The notes beneath the pieces were generated by a model that did not search any database, was not told the DNA's origin, and saw only the letters and a list, made by a program, of their open reading frames with translations. From Drosophila miranda (Eukaryota; Arthropoda; Insecta; Diptera; Drosophilidae), in the NCBI RefSeq assembly GCF_003369915.1, contig NW_022881614.1:21306336-21370335 (forward strand): 64,000 bases of DNA, in the 5' to 3' direction. This document shows, piece by piece, positions 33,016 to 45,615 of the stretch (within the stretch, counting starts at the first letter, position 1; each line of letters starts with the position of its first letter). The position numbers and the translations under genes were made by a program.

Positions 33016-36014
33016 TGTGGAGATAATGTTTTTTATCCCAATCGGCCGACTAATTATTTCGAATTAAATAAAACTCGGCGCAGAAATAAAATTACGATAT
33101 GTTCTTTAATGCGTGACATCCAAATTGCAAGTGTGGCTTGCCTGCCCTTTACATTGCCGCTCCGATCGCTAAGCGCAGCTTCGCTCGGCCGACGTCGGTA
33201 GGCAGACGCAAAGCGGAGATAGCGAAGAGCGAGCTGGCAGAGAGCGTTTAGCAGGGCAAGCAAGCGCAAAGCTTTAACAAACAAATGAGTGACATAGACA
33301 TAAGTAACAAACAAAATAAGCGGCTGAGGGCCAAGAATTAGGTGCTATTTGGCAAGCAGCTAATCGGCTGGGTTCTGCTCCGAACATTCACCCCCGTTGG
33401 AAGGCAAAGGCTTTCAACAGATCCATCCTGAAGGGGCAGAACCGCTATTTTTCCAACGGCCCTCTTGAAGATGCTTGCTTGGGCGCAGCTGGCGGCTACG
33501 CTGGGATGATCGTCGAACGCAGCAATCGGCGCTTCTTTACGAAGGCGGCTTGTCGTGATTACGTCTTGATCATCGGGAACCTCTGTAATTGCATAGAATG
33601 GCAGGAAATTTGGCAATGTAGAAATTGTTGAAAGTTGAATTTCATTTAGCGTGGATATGTAGGTTTTTAATATATGGAAAAGTTCGCGCTGCAGTTCCTG
33701 ATTCTCCGATCGCAGTTTTTCCACTTGCACCTGGCACTCGAGCAGCTGCTTCCTGCATTGCTGCTCTAAGTTTTGGTACTCCAGCGTTGTGGGTCGAAAA
33801 TCGTCACGAGGTATTTTCAAAAGCGGCTAAAGCTGCACGCTTATTCTCCGAGCTATCAATGCTTTCTGATACTATCCAACCAAGTTTAGTCTCCTGCAAT
33901 GTTGGCAATTGGGCTGATAGTCGAATCTGTCCGACGCACTTTAAATCGAAGAACAAACCAGAACCTATCAACAGATCGATACGTTGGGGCTTGGAGAAAT
34001 TAGGATCAGCTAGTTTTAGATTATTCGGCATTGGCCAATCCTTTGCGTCTACGCCGAAGTTAGGCTACATTTCCGTAATTGAGTTGGTGACAATTGCAGC
34101 GAAGGAAGCTCGATAGCTTGCGTCCTGGGATTGTACAACTATATGTACAGACTTGCTCGAAGGTAGAATGGAATCTCCGATTCCAGAGATGTGAACATAA
34201 GACGAGCGATGATCCAACTGCAACCGATCAGCAAGTCTAGATGTTACAAAATTTACCTGTGATGCAGAATCCAAAATGGCACGACATGGGATAAGTGCTC
34301 CATAACGATCTGTTACATGGACGAGGGCAGTAGGTAGCAACACGTTCTGGCTAGGCTGAGATTTCTGGATCGAGGGGGAGGGCTAGAACACCCGCTTGCT
34401 AGAAGCACAGTCGCGGCCTCTTGCTGGATCGATTCCTCGGCTGGTGAAGAGGAAGATGAAGCACCAGTTCCCGATGGAATGTGGAGTAGCGTGTGATGTT
34501 TGGCCTGGCAATGCCTGCACAGTCCTGACCTGCACCTCTTCAATTCATGGCCTTTGTTGAGGCAGTTCAAACACAAGCGGCTCTTCTTTGCTTCTTTGTA
34601 TCGTTCAAACGCAGAGAGATTCAGGAATGCCTGACATCTAGATATGTAATGCTCGGAGGAATTGCAATGGTTACATATGGGGTTAGGATGGTCGTTACTG
34701 GAGGTGATAAGGGTGACAGGTTTGTCTTCTCCCACCTGTTGACTAGGACTTGTTGCCATGGCTGATCCCAAATTCTCCAGCATCCGACATCTCGCTTCCA
34801 AAAATGAGGCCATGCTTGACCACCGAGGCAATCCTGACGTCGGCAAGTTCTCTTCCCATTTCTCCATTGTTTTGTGGTCCAGTTTCGTGCCTATGATGAA
34901 GATCAGCAACCCATCCGAAATCTCCTGCGGGGTCGCCAAGGTCTGAAGTGCACGCAAGTGCGAATTGATTTTGTCGCTGAGCGCGCGCAAGCGGATAGCT
35001 GAGCCCTTCTCCACCCCTTGCAGCCCGAAAATAGCCTTGACGTGTGCCTGAAAATGTAACAGTTTATTATCGAATCGCAACATTAGCAAATTCAACGCCT
35101 TGTCGTAATTCTCCTCAGAAAGTTCCAAGGAACGAATCGTATCCAGCGCAGCACCATCTAGACATCCATGAAGATATTGGAATTTTTCGATGATTGGTAT
35201 ACGATGGTCTTTGTGCACCATTGTCGAGAACATCGAGTGGAATTCGGGCCAATCCATGTAGTTCCCCCGAATCGCGGAAGCTGCAACTCGGGCATTCGAG
35301 AACGGCCTATACTATTATAGGCGAACAACGACGAATTCCCCTCGAGAGTATGCCGAGCCGTTGAATTGGCAACATTTACCATGCGAGCAGCCATCAACTC
35401 CCGCGACAGCCTGGACCTAACCTTGACATAAACATTCGAAAAGTCCAGCCGGGCATCATGGGCTAACTACAGGAAATCCAGCCTTTCAAGGCTCGTTTGA
35501 GCGGCATCGAAATCCGCATTCATTCGCTCGATCTGCTCTAAGCGAGCTTGAAGTTCTGCCTCATCTAACTCGGCAAGCTCTTCCTTGGTGAGAAAGCGAT
35601 CCATGTGCTTGTAGAAATCTACATCACTCGGCATTGCTGCGCTCGCGACATTGGTAGGCTCAGGTGCTGCCATGTTGAGGTTTTAAAAGAGTCACTCAGC
35701 ACGACCGAAAAAGACACCCTGTATACGTATAAACGTGGGAACCGAAAGCAAAGGGATTACAGCTAATGCCTTTAGCTGTGCGAGCTGTCCGATTCCGCTT
35801 TGTACTCCGCTTGTGTGTATTAGTGAGTTCGCTGCACTGCCTACCGCACTGCACTGACCGAATTGTCGCGACAGAGAAATTAATAGCCAGCAATGCGTGT
35901 ATGTAGGTGTATGTAAGTGTGTTTTAGCACCGAATTGTGCTTAACCGCCGAACATTTGCGAGGGCTAACGAATGTCGATCGCGAATGATTATTAATTGAC
36001 ACTGCAACTCAGAG
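33016..36014 (-). mobile_element. BEL/Pao element, copy 2, right LTR missing
   Basis: LTR 33016-33386 (371 bp), then the same internal region as copy 1, without the deletion of the first zinc knuckle. It stops in the leader at about 36014, just before the primer-binding site. PBS and right LTR are replaced by the 3' end of a DINE. It cannot be a transposition-competent unit. Confidence 0.85.
33338..35685 (-). pseudogene. BEL gag-protease, copy 2
   Basis: Same order as copy 1: gag (N-terminus at about 35673), DUF1759-like region, CCHC knuckles CNHCNSSEHYISRC and CLNCLNKGHELKRC, protease (CRAILDSASQVNFV), coiled coil and integrase-like end. A 30 bp loss near 35604 removes KAKSIARQLK. Frameshifts occur near 35268, 34375 and 33807. 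Confidence 0.75.
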
Positions 36015-36028
36015 CAGCAGAGCAAAAG

Positions 36029-36418
36029 AAACGAGGGGAACGTTGTGAGTTGCTACGGACACCGCAACTCTACAGTTATACCCGATACTAAGTCAGTATG
36101 GCTCTCCTCCGGCAGATGCCGCTAATATTAAACGACACGACATAGAGTGCGTGCGAGAGAGACAGAAAATCAGTCTGAGCGTGACGTCACGCGCTGCGTA
36201 GCCACTGAAAATTGATTTGTTTCCTTTGGCTATAAAAATTATCTGATCTGATCCAGATTCAGCAATCAGATAGATATGGTCGTTATCTATGATTCTGCGT
36301 TTTTAGTTTTCTCGAATCTGCAATATTGTGCATGCAACAGACTTTCGTCCTTTGTGTTGGCGGAAGGGGGTGGGGCGAAATTTTGAGAAATACGTTTTAG
36401 AGTGAGATCTATCAAAAG
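36029..36418 (-). mobile_element. DINE/INE-1 Helentron, 3' part, split by LOA-like LINE
   Basis: Starts with the terminal hairpin region (GAGTTGCTACGGACACCGCA near 36048) and runs to AGTGAGATCTATCAAAAG, matching the full-length element at 45270-45657 in reverse. The opposite end is at 41797-41931. The middle, with the microsatellite, is missing. Confidence 0.72.
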
Positions 36419-37396
36419 CCGGCTGCAAGGTAAAGTAGACATCTCCCAGGAGGAGAAGGTCAAGCTAGCCTGGGCCGAGCAGCGAGTAGAGGAGGGCCGA
36501 CTACATTACGCCCAGATGCCACAGATGAGGGCGTCGAATGGCGAATATGCCAATAAGGTGGAGGAGATGATGGCCACCAAGAGGCAACGCTCGACTGAGA
36601 GTGCCATTAAAGACACTCCGGCGAGCAAGCGGCAACGCGGGCCAAGAGTGCAGCCCCTCCACCGAAAGTGGCCAAGAAGCCATCGAAATCGAACGCGAAG
36701 GTCAGCGATGTGACCAAACGATATTTGATCGTGGCACTCATCGACCGGAGCGAGGAAAACGGCAAGATGTCAGCGGCATCTCGTCGACGCACTGTTTGCA
36801 CACATGGAAGAAGACCCCGCGGCCCCTATGCCCACGTTCGATGGTTCTGGGTGGCTAAATGGGGTTAAGATCCTAAAGTGCAACGACGATCCAACCCTAA
36901 GGTGGCTGACGCGTACGGTCTGCCAACTGGAGGCGATGTGGGAGGGGGCCAAGCTGGAGGTTGTGGACCGGGAGCTTATCCCGTCCAAGCCTAAGGCGAA
37001 GGTACTCTTCCCATCACAATCCAGGGAGACCGAGCGCTGAAGCTCCTTCAGCGGCAAAACGCGGACGTGCCAACGACCGATGGGAGGATCCTACACATTG
37101 GTAGCCCTCTACCCAACGAGGGGGGCCAATGTGTGATCCTCCAAATAAACAAGGAGGCAGAGGATCTGCTGTGTCCCAAGTTCGGGAAGATGGCGTGGGG
37201 CATGGGTAGCGTCTACCTGCGCCTCAAAAAGCGCCACCCTGAGGACAAGGACGCGCATACCCTGCAGGTAGGCGAGGTGGAAAAGGACTTAGGTCTCGAG
37301 TCCATCGTGGAGGCCGCCCAGGGTCTTGCGCTTGAGGACGAAGACGAGAAAGACGGTGACCTGACGTTAGTAGTCAACCCGTCGGATGCAAGTTAG
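36419..37396 (+). pseudogene. LOA-like ORF1, frameshifted
   Basis: Fragments in different frames: a basic, Lys/Arg-rich segment (36402-36710), a central part with the WEGAKLEVVDRELIP motif (36804-37040) typical of R1/LOA-type ORF1 proteins, and an acidic C-terminus (EDEDEKDGDLTLVVNPSDAS) ending at 37396. That end overlaps the first codons of ORF2 (ATG 37386). Confidence 0.65.
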
Positions 37397-40300
37397 CCAG
37401 CCACCCATGCTGAGTGTGCTGCAGCTAAACTTGCATAAAAGCAAGGTAGCGTCGGCGGAGCTCCTCATCGCCATGGAGCAAGGGCTCGCCGACATAGCTC
37501 TAGTCCCGGAGCCCTGGATTGCGACAGGCAATTCAGTGGCCGGACTAAATCCCAACCTGTTCTACGCAACATCGGTTTTTTTTTTTGTTTTTTTTAATTT
37601 TATTTTATTAGAAATCAGCTTTACTTATACTATGATCTAATATTAGTGATATTTACATTGGCTTACTACATATTATAAGAGTTTAATGATTAGGTTTATA
37701 TATACATTTTAATGATGTGTTATTCAGCAAATTTTTTTATTTTTTATGTTCAATGGGTGGAGACGTTTGAGTCTGCGTGGGATTTGGGGGTGCAGTAATC
37801 CTCTAGCTGTTTCATTTGGATGGTTAATGAGCCTATCGTTGTATCGACTGCTATGATGGTTTATTTGATCTCCAATTTTTGGGATGAGGAGATCTCTTTC
37901 CAGCATTGTGGTCCGAACAAACCACGGGCACCTGTCATCGCCCTTAGAGCCTTCGCTTGCATGACTCTGATTTTATTCAGATGCGTCTTCGCTGCACATC
38001 CCCAGACTTGAATGGCATATGTCCATATAGGGATTATAGTTGCCTTGTACAATATGACTTTATTGCGTAGGGGAAGCTTACTTTTTGAGTTCATGAGCCA
38101 GTGCAACTTTTTGAGTTTGTTTTGACATTTGATGACTGTAGCTCTGATATGCGGTCCCCAAGTTAGGCTTTTATCGAAGTGGACACCGAGGTAGCAGTGA
38201 CTGCTCTTGCGCGGAATTATATTTCCGTTGAAGGTTAGGTCTGGTGGGTGCTTGCTTCTTAAAGTAAAATTTACGTTAACTGACTTTGTTTCGTTAATTG
38301 TGATGTTCCATTTTTTTGCCCATTTTTCCACGGATTCGAGGTAGATTTGAAGTTGTTCAGCAACGGCTCTGTACGCAACATCGGAAAGCAGGAACAGAAC
38401 CTTCGTACTCGTACGAAAGGGAATCCATTCTTACCTTATGTCTCATTACAGCACGGATGACCTGACGGTTGTGATGCTGGAAAGCGAGGAAAAGCGCCTT
38501 CTGGTGGCTTCCTGCTACATGGCTCACGACAGACCCGCACCACCCGACGAACTCAGGAGCCTGGTGACAGAAGCCGGCACCAAAAACTATCAACTCGTCA
38601 TCGGGACGGATGCCAATGCCCACCACAATGTGTGGGGAAGCACCGACATCAATGATAGAGGTGAGTCACTCTTAGACTTTATACTTTATACTAATCTATA
38701 TATAGCAAACGTCGGGGAGGAGCACACCTTCGTAGGTCCGACTTCATCCAACGTGCTAGACCTAACACTAGCAACGCTATCTAGCTGGAGGGTCCTTGAA
38801 AGACCCTCCTTCTCAGATCACAAGTACATTCAGTTTAAGTGCGACTTCAAACATTCTTCGAAGGTAATAGTCTATAGAAACCCCCGGAATACAAACTGGG
38901 AAAAGTTTAAAAAGACAGTTACTTCGAAGCTCGCGAGTCTGGGCACAGTGAAATCCGCGGAGGACATAGAGAAGTCTCTAGAGACCCTATCCAACGCGTT
39001 GCTGGACGCCTACCACACATCGTGCAAACCCTCGAGGACGAAGAAGAGGTCCAAGCCACTCTGGTGGAGCCGGGATCTCTCTCTTCAAAGGGACAACCTC
39101 AAGGAATTCTTTAAGATCGCCAAACAAGCGAACGAAGGGATCGTCTATGAGGAATACAGACTCCTACTCAGGAGCTACAAGAAGGAAATACGTAAAGCAC
39201 AACGGAACTCGTGGAGGACCTTCTGCTCCAACATCGAGAAAGTACCAGAAACCTCACGGCTACGGAAGCTGCTCTCTAAGCAGCCTACCATACAAAGCCA
39301 ATTAAAGCTAGATGACGGACAGTGGACAGAGGGCAGTGACGAAGCCCTAACAGCACTAATGGAGGAACATTTCCCTGGTTGCACCGAGGTCGCTGATGAC
39401 AAAGAGCACCAGGACCTAGCAACCGAGGAACAACACCCCCCAACAGATTTGTTAACCACCAAGCGAATCCACTGGGCAATAGACTCCTTTGCGGGCACAA
39501 AAGCACCAGGACTTGACGGGATATTCCCAGCCATGATGCAGGTGACCAAAGAGGCGATTACCCCATGGCTCTCCGCAATATTCACAGCTTGTATAAGTAC
39601 TGGCTATATCCCTATCCAATGGAGAACCTCGAGAGTTGTCTTCCTCCCAAAGGCAGGAAAGTGCAGCCATGCGAGTCCCAAGGACTATAGACCGATAAGC
39701 CTTACCTCCTTTATATTAAAAACGCTAGAAAAGCTGCTGGACTTACACATCAGGAATGAGGTAGGGGGACTGATGTCAACCAACCAGCATGCCTATACTA
39801 AAGGGAAATCGGTGGAGACCGCACTACATTCGGTAGTAGCTACCATTGAGAAAGCCCTTCACAATAAAAAGTATGCACTGGGAGTATTCGTGGACATCTC
39901 CGGAGCATTCAACAACGTGGATACGGAAGCAATAACAAATTGCCTGGTAGCAACTAATACACACCCAGCAATCAACCTGTGGATAAGGAACCTCCTAGGC
40001 TGCAGACGGGTGCAATCAGAGTGGGGCACCGCTTCCATGGTGAAAGAGGCACACATGCCTCCACACCCCAGGGTGGAGTCCTGTCGCCCCTCCTGTGGAA
40101 TCTGGTGGTCGACGACCTCATCAAGAGATACGAAAGGAAGGCCCCAATAATAACAGCTTATGCGGACGACATAAGCATACTTATTACGGGTGTTTGCCCA
40201 TCGACCCTCAGCTCACTAATGCAACGAACACTCAGGGAGATACGCGAGTGGGCGGAAGAAGTAGGACTCAGTATCAACGCGGACAAGACGGACCTCATCC

Positions 40301-41774
40301 TCTTTACCAAGAGGTACAAGGTACCGATATGGACCCCCCCGAAGATCAATCAAACTAGGCTAACCCCAAAAACACAAGTCAAATACCTGGGCACAGTACT
40401 GGATAGTAAACTGGCATGGAAACCCAATGTATTGGAAAGGGTGAAGAAGGCCACCATTGCGCTTTATGCATCCAAGAAGATGCTCAGCAGCACATGGGGC
40501 CTATCTCCGGCTCTGATGCATTGGATTTACATCTCGGTGGTGCGACCAACTCTGCTGTATGGAGTCTTAGTGTGGTGGCAAGCTACTGGAAAGAAAACGT
40601 ATCATAAGCTTATGGAAAGGACTCAGCGACAGGCTTTGCTCTGTATTACAGGGGCGCTGAGGTCAACCCCAACAAAAGCACTCGAAACCCTACTTGGAAT
40701 CGAACCGCTAGACATCCACGCCCGTCTGACTGCAGGAAAGGCAGCACAACGCCTCATCGCTTCAGGAAATATGTCGCCACAAGAATACGGGCATAGTTCA
40801 ATTGGAAGGGAAATGAACAGATCAACTGATTACATGACCCCCAAACATGCCTCGACGTAAAAACAACTGCATCCTTGGGACCTGAAGACTGGAAAATCGG
40901 AAGAGACCAAACGGAGCACCTCAATATATATACGGACGGCTCCAAGATGGACGGAGGAGTAGGAGCGGGCCTATACTGTACAGACCCTGAGATAAGGCTG
41001 TCATATAAGCTACCGGACCATTGTAGCATATTCCAGGCAGAGGTTTTTGCCATCAGGAAAGCAGCAGAAGTCGCTCTTCTCACTGAAAGAGCACACGATG
41101 CGGTCAACCTATTCGTCGACAGCCAAGCGGCGATAAGATCCATGCAGTCGGCCGCAGTCAGTTCCAGAAATGTCTTGGCGAGCAGGGAGGCACTAGATAC
41201 CCTAAGCACGACAAAGTCAGTGCGGATCTACTGGATTCCCAGCCACCAGGGCATCGAAGGGAACGAGACGGCGGACGTACTAGCTAAGGAAGGCGTCGGG
41301 CTGGCGAATACGAGAACCGAGAACTTGCCTGTCTCCCTCAGAACGCTGCAAAGCGATCTAGAAAAGCAGGCCGGATCACAAACCGAATGTAGGTGGAGGA
41401 GTACCACCGCCTGCAGAACCTCGAAAATCATGTGCAAGGAACTCAATGACAAACTCAGCCACTACCTGCTGCACCTACCACGGAAGGACTGCAGATTATT
41501 AGTGGTAATATAAACGGGACACTGCCTGGCTGCGGCGCATGCGACAAAGCTAGGAATCACAATCAGAGACAGTTGTAGGAAATGTGACGAACCTGGGGCA
41601 ACCGAAACCCTAGAACATCTCATCTGCAACTGTCCTGCTCTCTTAAGGGCAAGGAGGAGATACCTGGGCGCCCCAGTGCTGGCATCACTGGAAGATGCCT
41701 CCAAGAGGACGCCACAGCAACTACTGGCCTATGCGAAAAATACCTCGATCCTCGAGGACTTCAAAACCCACTAA
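37386..41774 (+). pseudogene. LOA-like ORF2: endonuclease, RT, RNase H, CCHC
   Basis: Endonuclease start (37410-37575), then the jockey insertion, then GTDANAHHNVWGS and SDHKYIQF. RT motifs are KAPGLDGIFPAMM, KDYRPISLTSF, FVDISGAFNNVD, QGGVLSPLLWN and YADD (40160). RNase H follows at 40920-41310 (YTDGSKMDGG, QAEVFAI, VDSQAAI, GNETADVLAK), then CRKCDEPGATETLEHLIC (about 41578-41630) and a stop at 41772-41774. Frameshifts lie near 40050, 40860 and 41510. Removing the insertion and one 13 bp duplication makes the endonuclease frame continuous. Confidence 0.8.
37576..38371 (-). mobile_element. 5'-truncated jockey-like LINE, 796 bp, nested
   Basis: Minus-strand insertion with a 3' A-rich tail (37576-37600 as T run) and a perfect 13 bp target duplication TACGCAACATCGG (37563-37575 and 38372-38384). 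It codes for the C-terminal RT/thumb region of a jockey-type ORF2 (SHCYLGVHFDKSLTWGPHI, PIWTYAIQVWG, MQAKALRAMTGA), open from the truncation point to 37861. 5' truncation and a long duplication are standard for target-primed reverse transcription. Confidence 0.92.
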
Positions 41775-41796
41775 ACACTGCCGCGACGGTTCATAC

Positions 41797-41931
41797 ATTG
41801 ATGCTGATCAAGAATATATATACTTTATGGGGTCGGAAACGATTCCTTCTGGACGTTACACACATCCATTTTCACCACAAATCTAATATACCCCAATACT
41901 CATTTTGAGTATCGGGTATAATTACGTTATA
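41797..41931 (-). mobile_element. DINE/INE-1 Helentron, 5' end
   Basis: Other half of the DINE at 36029-36418: TTGATGCTGATCAAGAATAT through CCAATACTCATTTTGAGTAT to GGGTATA. The terminal inverted motif ATACTCA-AAA-TGAGTAT is complete. Confidence 0.75.
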
Positions 41932-42470
41932 TTTTTAAACTTTCAGCTTTTTCAATGTTTTGCGGTCTACACAATTACTGCTAAGAACTTTTAACTAACT
42001 CTTAAGTCATTCCTTCTTTGAATGTAGATAAGTTAAGCGAAATCTACTTTCCCCTCCCAATTCGCGGGTAAACGAACGCAAGTCCGGCCCGCAGTTTACA
42101 GCATTTTCATTGTTATCCATCTCTCTAGCCTTACCTTACCCTCTATATGTATCCATTATTATATATCTCTCTATTCACTTCACCCCCGCCACACATACTG
42201 TTAAGTAAAACGAAATGTTTTTCATTGATTGTGGCACATCAAACTACATAAGCGCATGTGTTTTAGAACGGAATTTTCTTTTAATAAACAAATACGAGTA
42301 TGCAACAATTACAATTAACGAAGGGCCCACATTTATTTAGCCATAATCCATTCGAAATGTACATACATTTCTCAGATGTGTTTTGTACAATCCCCCGCCC
42401 CATTGAAATTGAAATACATTAACTAAAGAATTTTAATCTGCATTTTTGTTATTTCGATTGTTAGTGGTTT
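41932..42470. other. unassigned spacer
   Basis: AT-rich sequence with no coding signal and no match elsewhere in the window that I can see. A GC-richer patch (about 42050-42100) stands out, but nothing recognisable. Confidence 0.5.
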
Positions 42471-43195
42471 AATTACTAACCATACAGAATATACTCGTAG
42501 GTGTGCCAGTTCATACACAGGACGTGAGCCCACGCTGTTTTCTCCGCCTTTCCCGTCCGCTTGCCGTCGGTACCTCCTCCGCCGATGATTCCGCCGTAGC
42601 TCCTCGCGCTCTCGGGAGGTCCAAGGGATGTGCTCTTGGTTGGACTGTGGCAGCCACTGGTTGTCCTGCTGCGGGTCATAGCCATTTTCGATTCACGCCC
42701 ACGGGAAATAATGTCAGCAACCCTCCCATTCATACGCCGCCGAATCAAACGCTGGGATTCAGCTTCGAGCCGCGTAAGTTAATCAGTATACATATGTAAT
42801 TGTCGATAATTTTAAAATATATCTTCCTTCACAGAGAACTTACGAGTATATACCCTACGCTTTGCCAAATCGAGCCGTACTCGATTTCCCCCTACCAGAT
42901 GGAGTCCTATCCAAGCATTATTCGAGACAGACCGAGGCCCATCCCAGCAGGACACAAGCGCACCCCTTGCAAGATCCGAACCCAACAAGCCATCGTCATC
43001 CTTCGATCTGGCCATCGATAACAAGGACTTTGACTATGGAAACCAAGGGAGGAGGTAGATAGATATAGTTGTTGTTAGGTTTAAGGATATATGTATATAT
43101 ATATTTAGATAGTATATGCAAATGTTTTCCACTTATATATTTATTTATACTAAGCTAAGTTTCGATGAATAAAATTATTGAAAAATCATCCTTGT
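42471..43195 (+). other. unknown spliced gene fragment G, best-preserved copy
   Basis: Two blocks separated by a plausible intron (CGTAAGT at about 42773 to TTCCTTCACAG at about 42834). The first block is open in one frame (42503-42799). The second reads a Pro/Ser-rich stretch including SEPNKPSSSFDLAIDNKDFDYG and ends at a stop near 43060, which looks like a genuine C-terminus. AT-rich 3' sequence with AATAAAATTATT follows. No family recognised. Reversed, more degraded copies lie at 18088-18550 plus 13126-13208 and at 49157-49620 plus 48438-48521. Confidence 0.45.
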
Positions 43196-43790
43196 ATGGG
43201 GGAGAAAACTAAATATTTTTGATGGGGGAAAGTGTCCTTGATCCTTGATAAGCACTCCATTAAATCAGGGACATTTTTCCGATCACAGGAAGCAGTCGCA
43301 CGCCTATATCGGCCCACAAATAGCCTAGAAAACTAAATGTGTAATGTTGGGGTTGCTGGAGTCCTTACCGAAGGATCAAGGAGATTTGTTTAATCCCGGC
43401 GGGCAATGGCACGCAAATATCTATAGCAAATATCCTTGACCCTTGGTCCTTGATACGGAATGCATTAGATTAAGGAAGCAATTCCGGCTACGGCTACGGC
43501 TAATGGTCAAGGATATTTGCTCCATACATATATATCTTGTTTTCTCGCTTATCTGTGAGCCGATCTAGGCGTGCCACGGCCCTCCGGGATCAGAAAAATC
43601 TTCTTGATCCTTCGGTAAGGACTCCAGCAACCCCAACATTACACATTTTCTAGGCTATTTGTGGGCCGATATAGGCGTGCGACGGCTTCCTTTGATCGGA
43701 AAAAAGTCCCTGATTCAATGGAGTCCTTATCAAGGATCAAGGACATTTTGCCCAATAAAAAATATTTATTTTTCTCCGCTATTTGTGAAC
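43196..43790. repeat. foldback-type inverted repeat, about 590 bp
   Basis: Left arm about 43196-43425 and right arm about 43564-43790 are reverse complements with roughly 85-90% match. Examples are GTCCTTGATCCTTGATAAG against CTTATCAAGGATCAAGGAC, and the blocks GGTTGCTGGAGTCCTTACC and CCCACAAATAGCCTAGAAAA. The partly palindromic centre holds GCTACG repeats. No reading frame. It resembles a MITE or foldback element; transcribed, it would form a long hairpin. Confidence 0.82.
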
Positions 43791-43858
43791 CAATGTGGGC
43801 GTTCCACGTTGTTTTGTAATCTGGATAGTTTCCCCGGTAGAGGATACAGCAAGGATTG

Positions 43859-44230
43859 TGTGGAGATAATGTTTTTTATCCCCAATCGGCCGACTAATTA
43901 TTTCGAATTAAATAAAACTCGGCGCAGAAATAAAATTACGATATGTTCTTTAATGCGTGACATCCAAATTGCAAGTGTGGCTTGCCTGCCCTTTACATTG
44001 CCGCTCCGATCGCTAAGCGCAGCTTCGCTCGGCCGACGTCGGTAGGCAGACGCAAAGCGGAGATAGAGAAGAGCGAGCTGGCAGAGAGCGTTTAGCAGGG
44101 CAAGCAAGCGCAAAGCTTTAACAAACAAATGAGTGACATAGACATAAGTAACAAACAAAATAAGCGGCTGAGGGCCAAGAATTAGGTGCTATTTGGCAAG
44201 CAGCTAATCGGCTGGGTTCTGCTCCGAACA
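43859..44230 (-). repeat. BEL LTR (3' LTR of copy 3)
   Basis: 372 bp, TGTGGAG...CCGAACA, very close to the LTRs of copies 1 and 2. Confidence 0.9.
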
Positions 44231-44654
44231 TTCACCCCCCGTTGGAAGGCAAAGGCTTTCAACAGATCCATCCTGAAGGGGCAGAACCGCTATTTTTCCA
44301 ACGGCCCTCTTGAAGATGCTTGCTTGGGCGCAGCTGGCGGCTACGCTGGGATGATCGTCGAACGCAGCAATCGGCGCTTCTTTACGAAGGCGGCTTGTCG
44401 TTATTACGTCTTGATCATCGGGAACCTCTGTAATTGCATAGAATGGCAGGAAATTTGGCAATGTAGAAACTGTTGAAAGTTGAATTTCATTTGGCGTGGA
44501 TATGTAGGTTTTTATACCCGATACTCAAAATGAGTATTGGGGTATATTAGATTTGTGGTAAAAGTGGATGTGTGTAACGTCCAGAAGGAATCGTTTCCGA
44601 CCCATAAAGTATATATATTCTTGATCAGCATCAACAGCCGAGTCGATTGAGCCC

Positions 44655-44737
44655 TGTCTGTCTGTCCGTCTGTCCGTCTGTCCGTCCGTCCGTCTGTCCG
44701 TCTGTCCGTCTGTCCGTCCGTCCGTCTGTCCGTCCCC
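44655..44737. repeat. (GTCY)n microsatellite in DINE
   Basis: About 20 GTCC/GTCT tetramers, the hallmark array of mini-me/DINE elements. It is the longest of the three arrays in the window. Confidence 0.9.
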
Positions 44738-45615
44738 TTCAGCGCCTAGTGCTCAAAGACTATAAGAGCTAGAGCAACGATGTTTTGGATCCAGACTTCT
44801 GTGATATGTCACTGCTACAAAAATATTTCAAAACTTCGCCCCGCCCACTTCCGCCCCCACAAAGGACGAAAATCTGTGGCATCCACAATTTTAAAGATAC
44901 GATAAAACCAAAAACGCAGAATCGTAGAGGATGACTATATGTTCTAGAGTGTAAAATCTCAACTAGATCGTATAATTATTATAGCCAGAATCAAGAAAAC
45001 AATTTCATTCTTTCTCGCTCTGTCTCTCTCTAACACACAGGTTTCATGGTCGGCTTTGCCAATTGCAAAATATGAGTTCAAGGATCTCAGAACCTATAGG
45101 AGCCAGAGCAACCAAATTTGGTATCCACACTCCTGTGATATCGGACCTTGACCGTTTCGTGTCCAAATTTCGCCACACCCCCTTCCGCCCCGCAAAGGAC
45201 GAAAATCTGGGGCATCCACAAATCTCAGAGACTATTAAGGCTAGAGTAACCAAATTTGGTATCCGCACTTCTGTTAGATCTCACTATAAAACGTATATCT
45301 CAGAATTTCGCCCCACCCCCTTTCGCCCCCACAAAGGACGAAAATCTGTTGCATCCACAATATTGCAGATTCGAGAAAACTAAAAACGCAGAATCATAGA
45401 TAATGACCATTTCTATCAGACTGCTGAATCTGGATCAGATCGGATTATTTTTATACCCAAGAGGAACAAATCAATTTGCACTGGCTACGCAGCGCCCGAC
45501 GTCACGCTGAGACTGATTTTCTGTCTCTCTCGCACGCACTCTTTGTCGTGTCGTTTAATATTAGCGGCGTCTGCCGGAGGAGAGCCATACTGACTATGTA
45601 TCGGGTTCAACTGTA

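Larger units (their letters stand above)
36419..41796 (+). mobile_element. LOA-like LINE with RNase H, carrying a nested jockey fragment
   Basis: Plus-strand LINE of about 4.6 kb after subtracting the nested insertion. It has ORF1, then ORF2 with endonuclease, RT, RNase H and a CCHC end. LQLNLHKSKVAS at the endonuclease start and RNase H after RT fit the LOA clade (Bilbo, TRIM), known from the obscura group; the I and R1 clades are the alternatives. It sits inside a DINE whose middle is lost, and no target duplication was found. The 5' end looks truncated because ORF1 lacks an obvious start. Confidence 0.78.
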
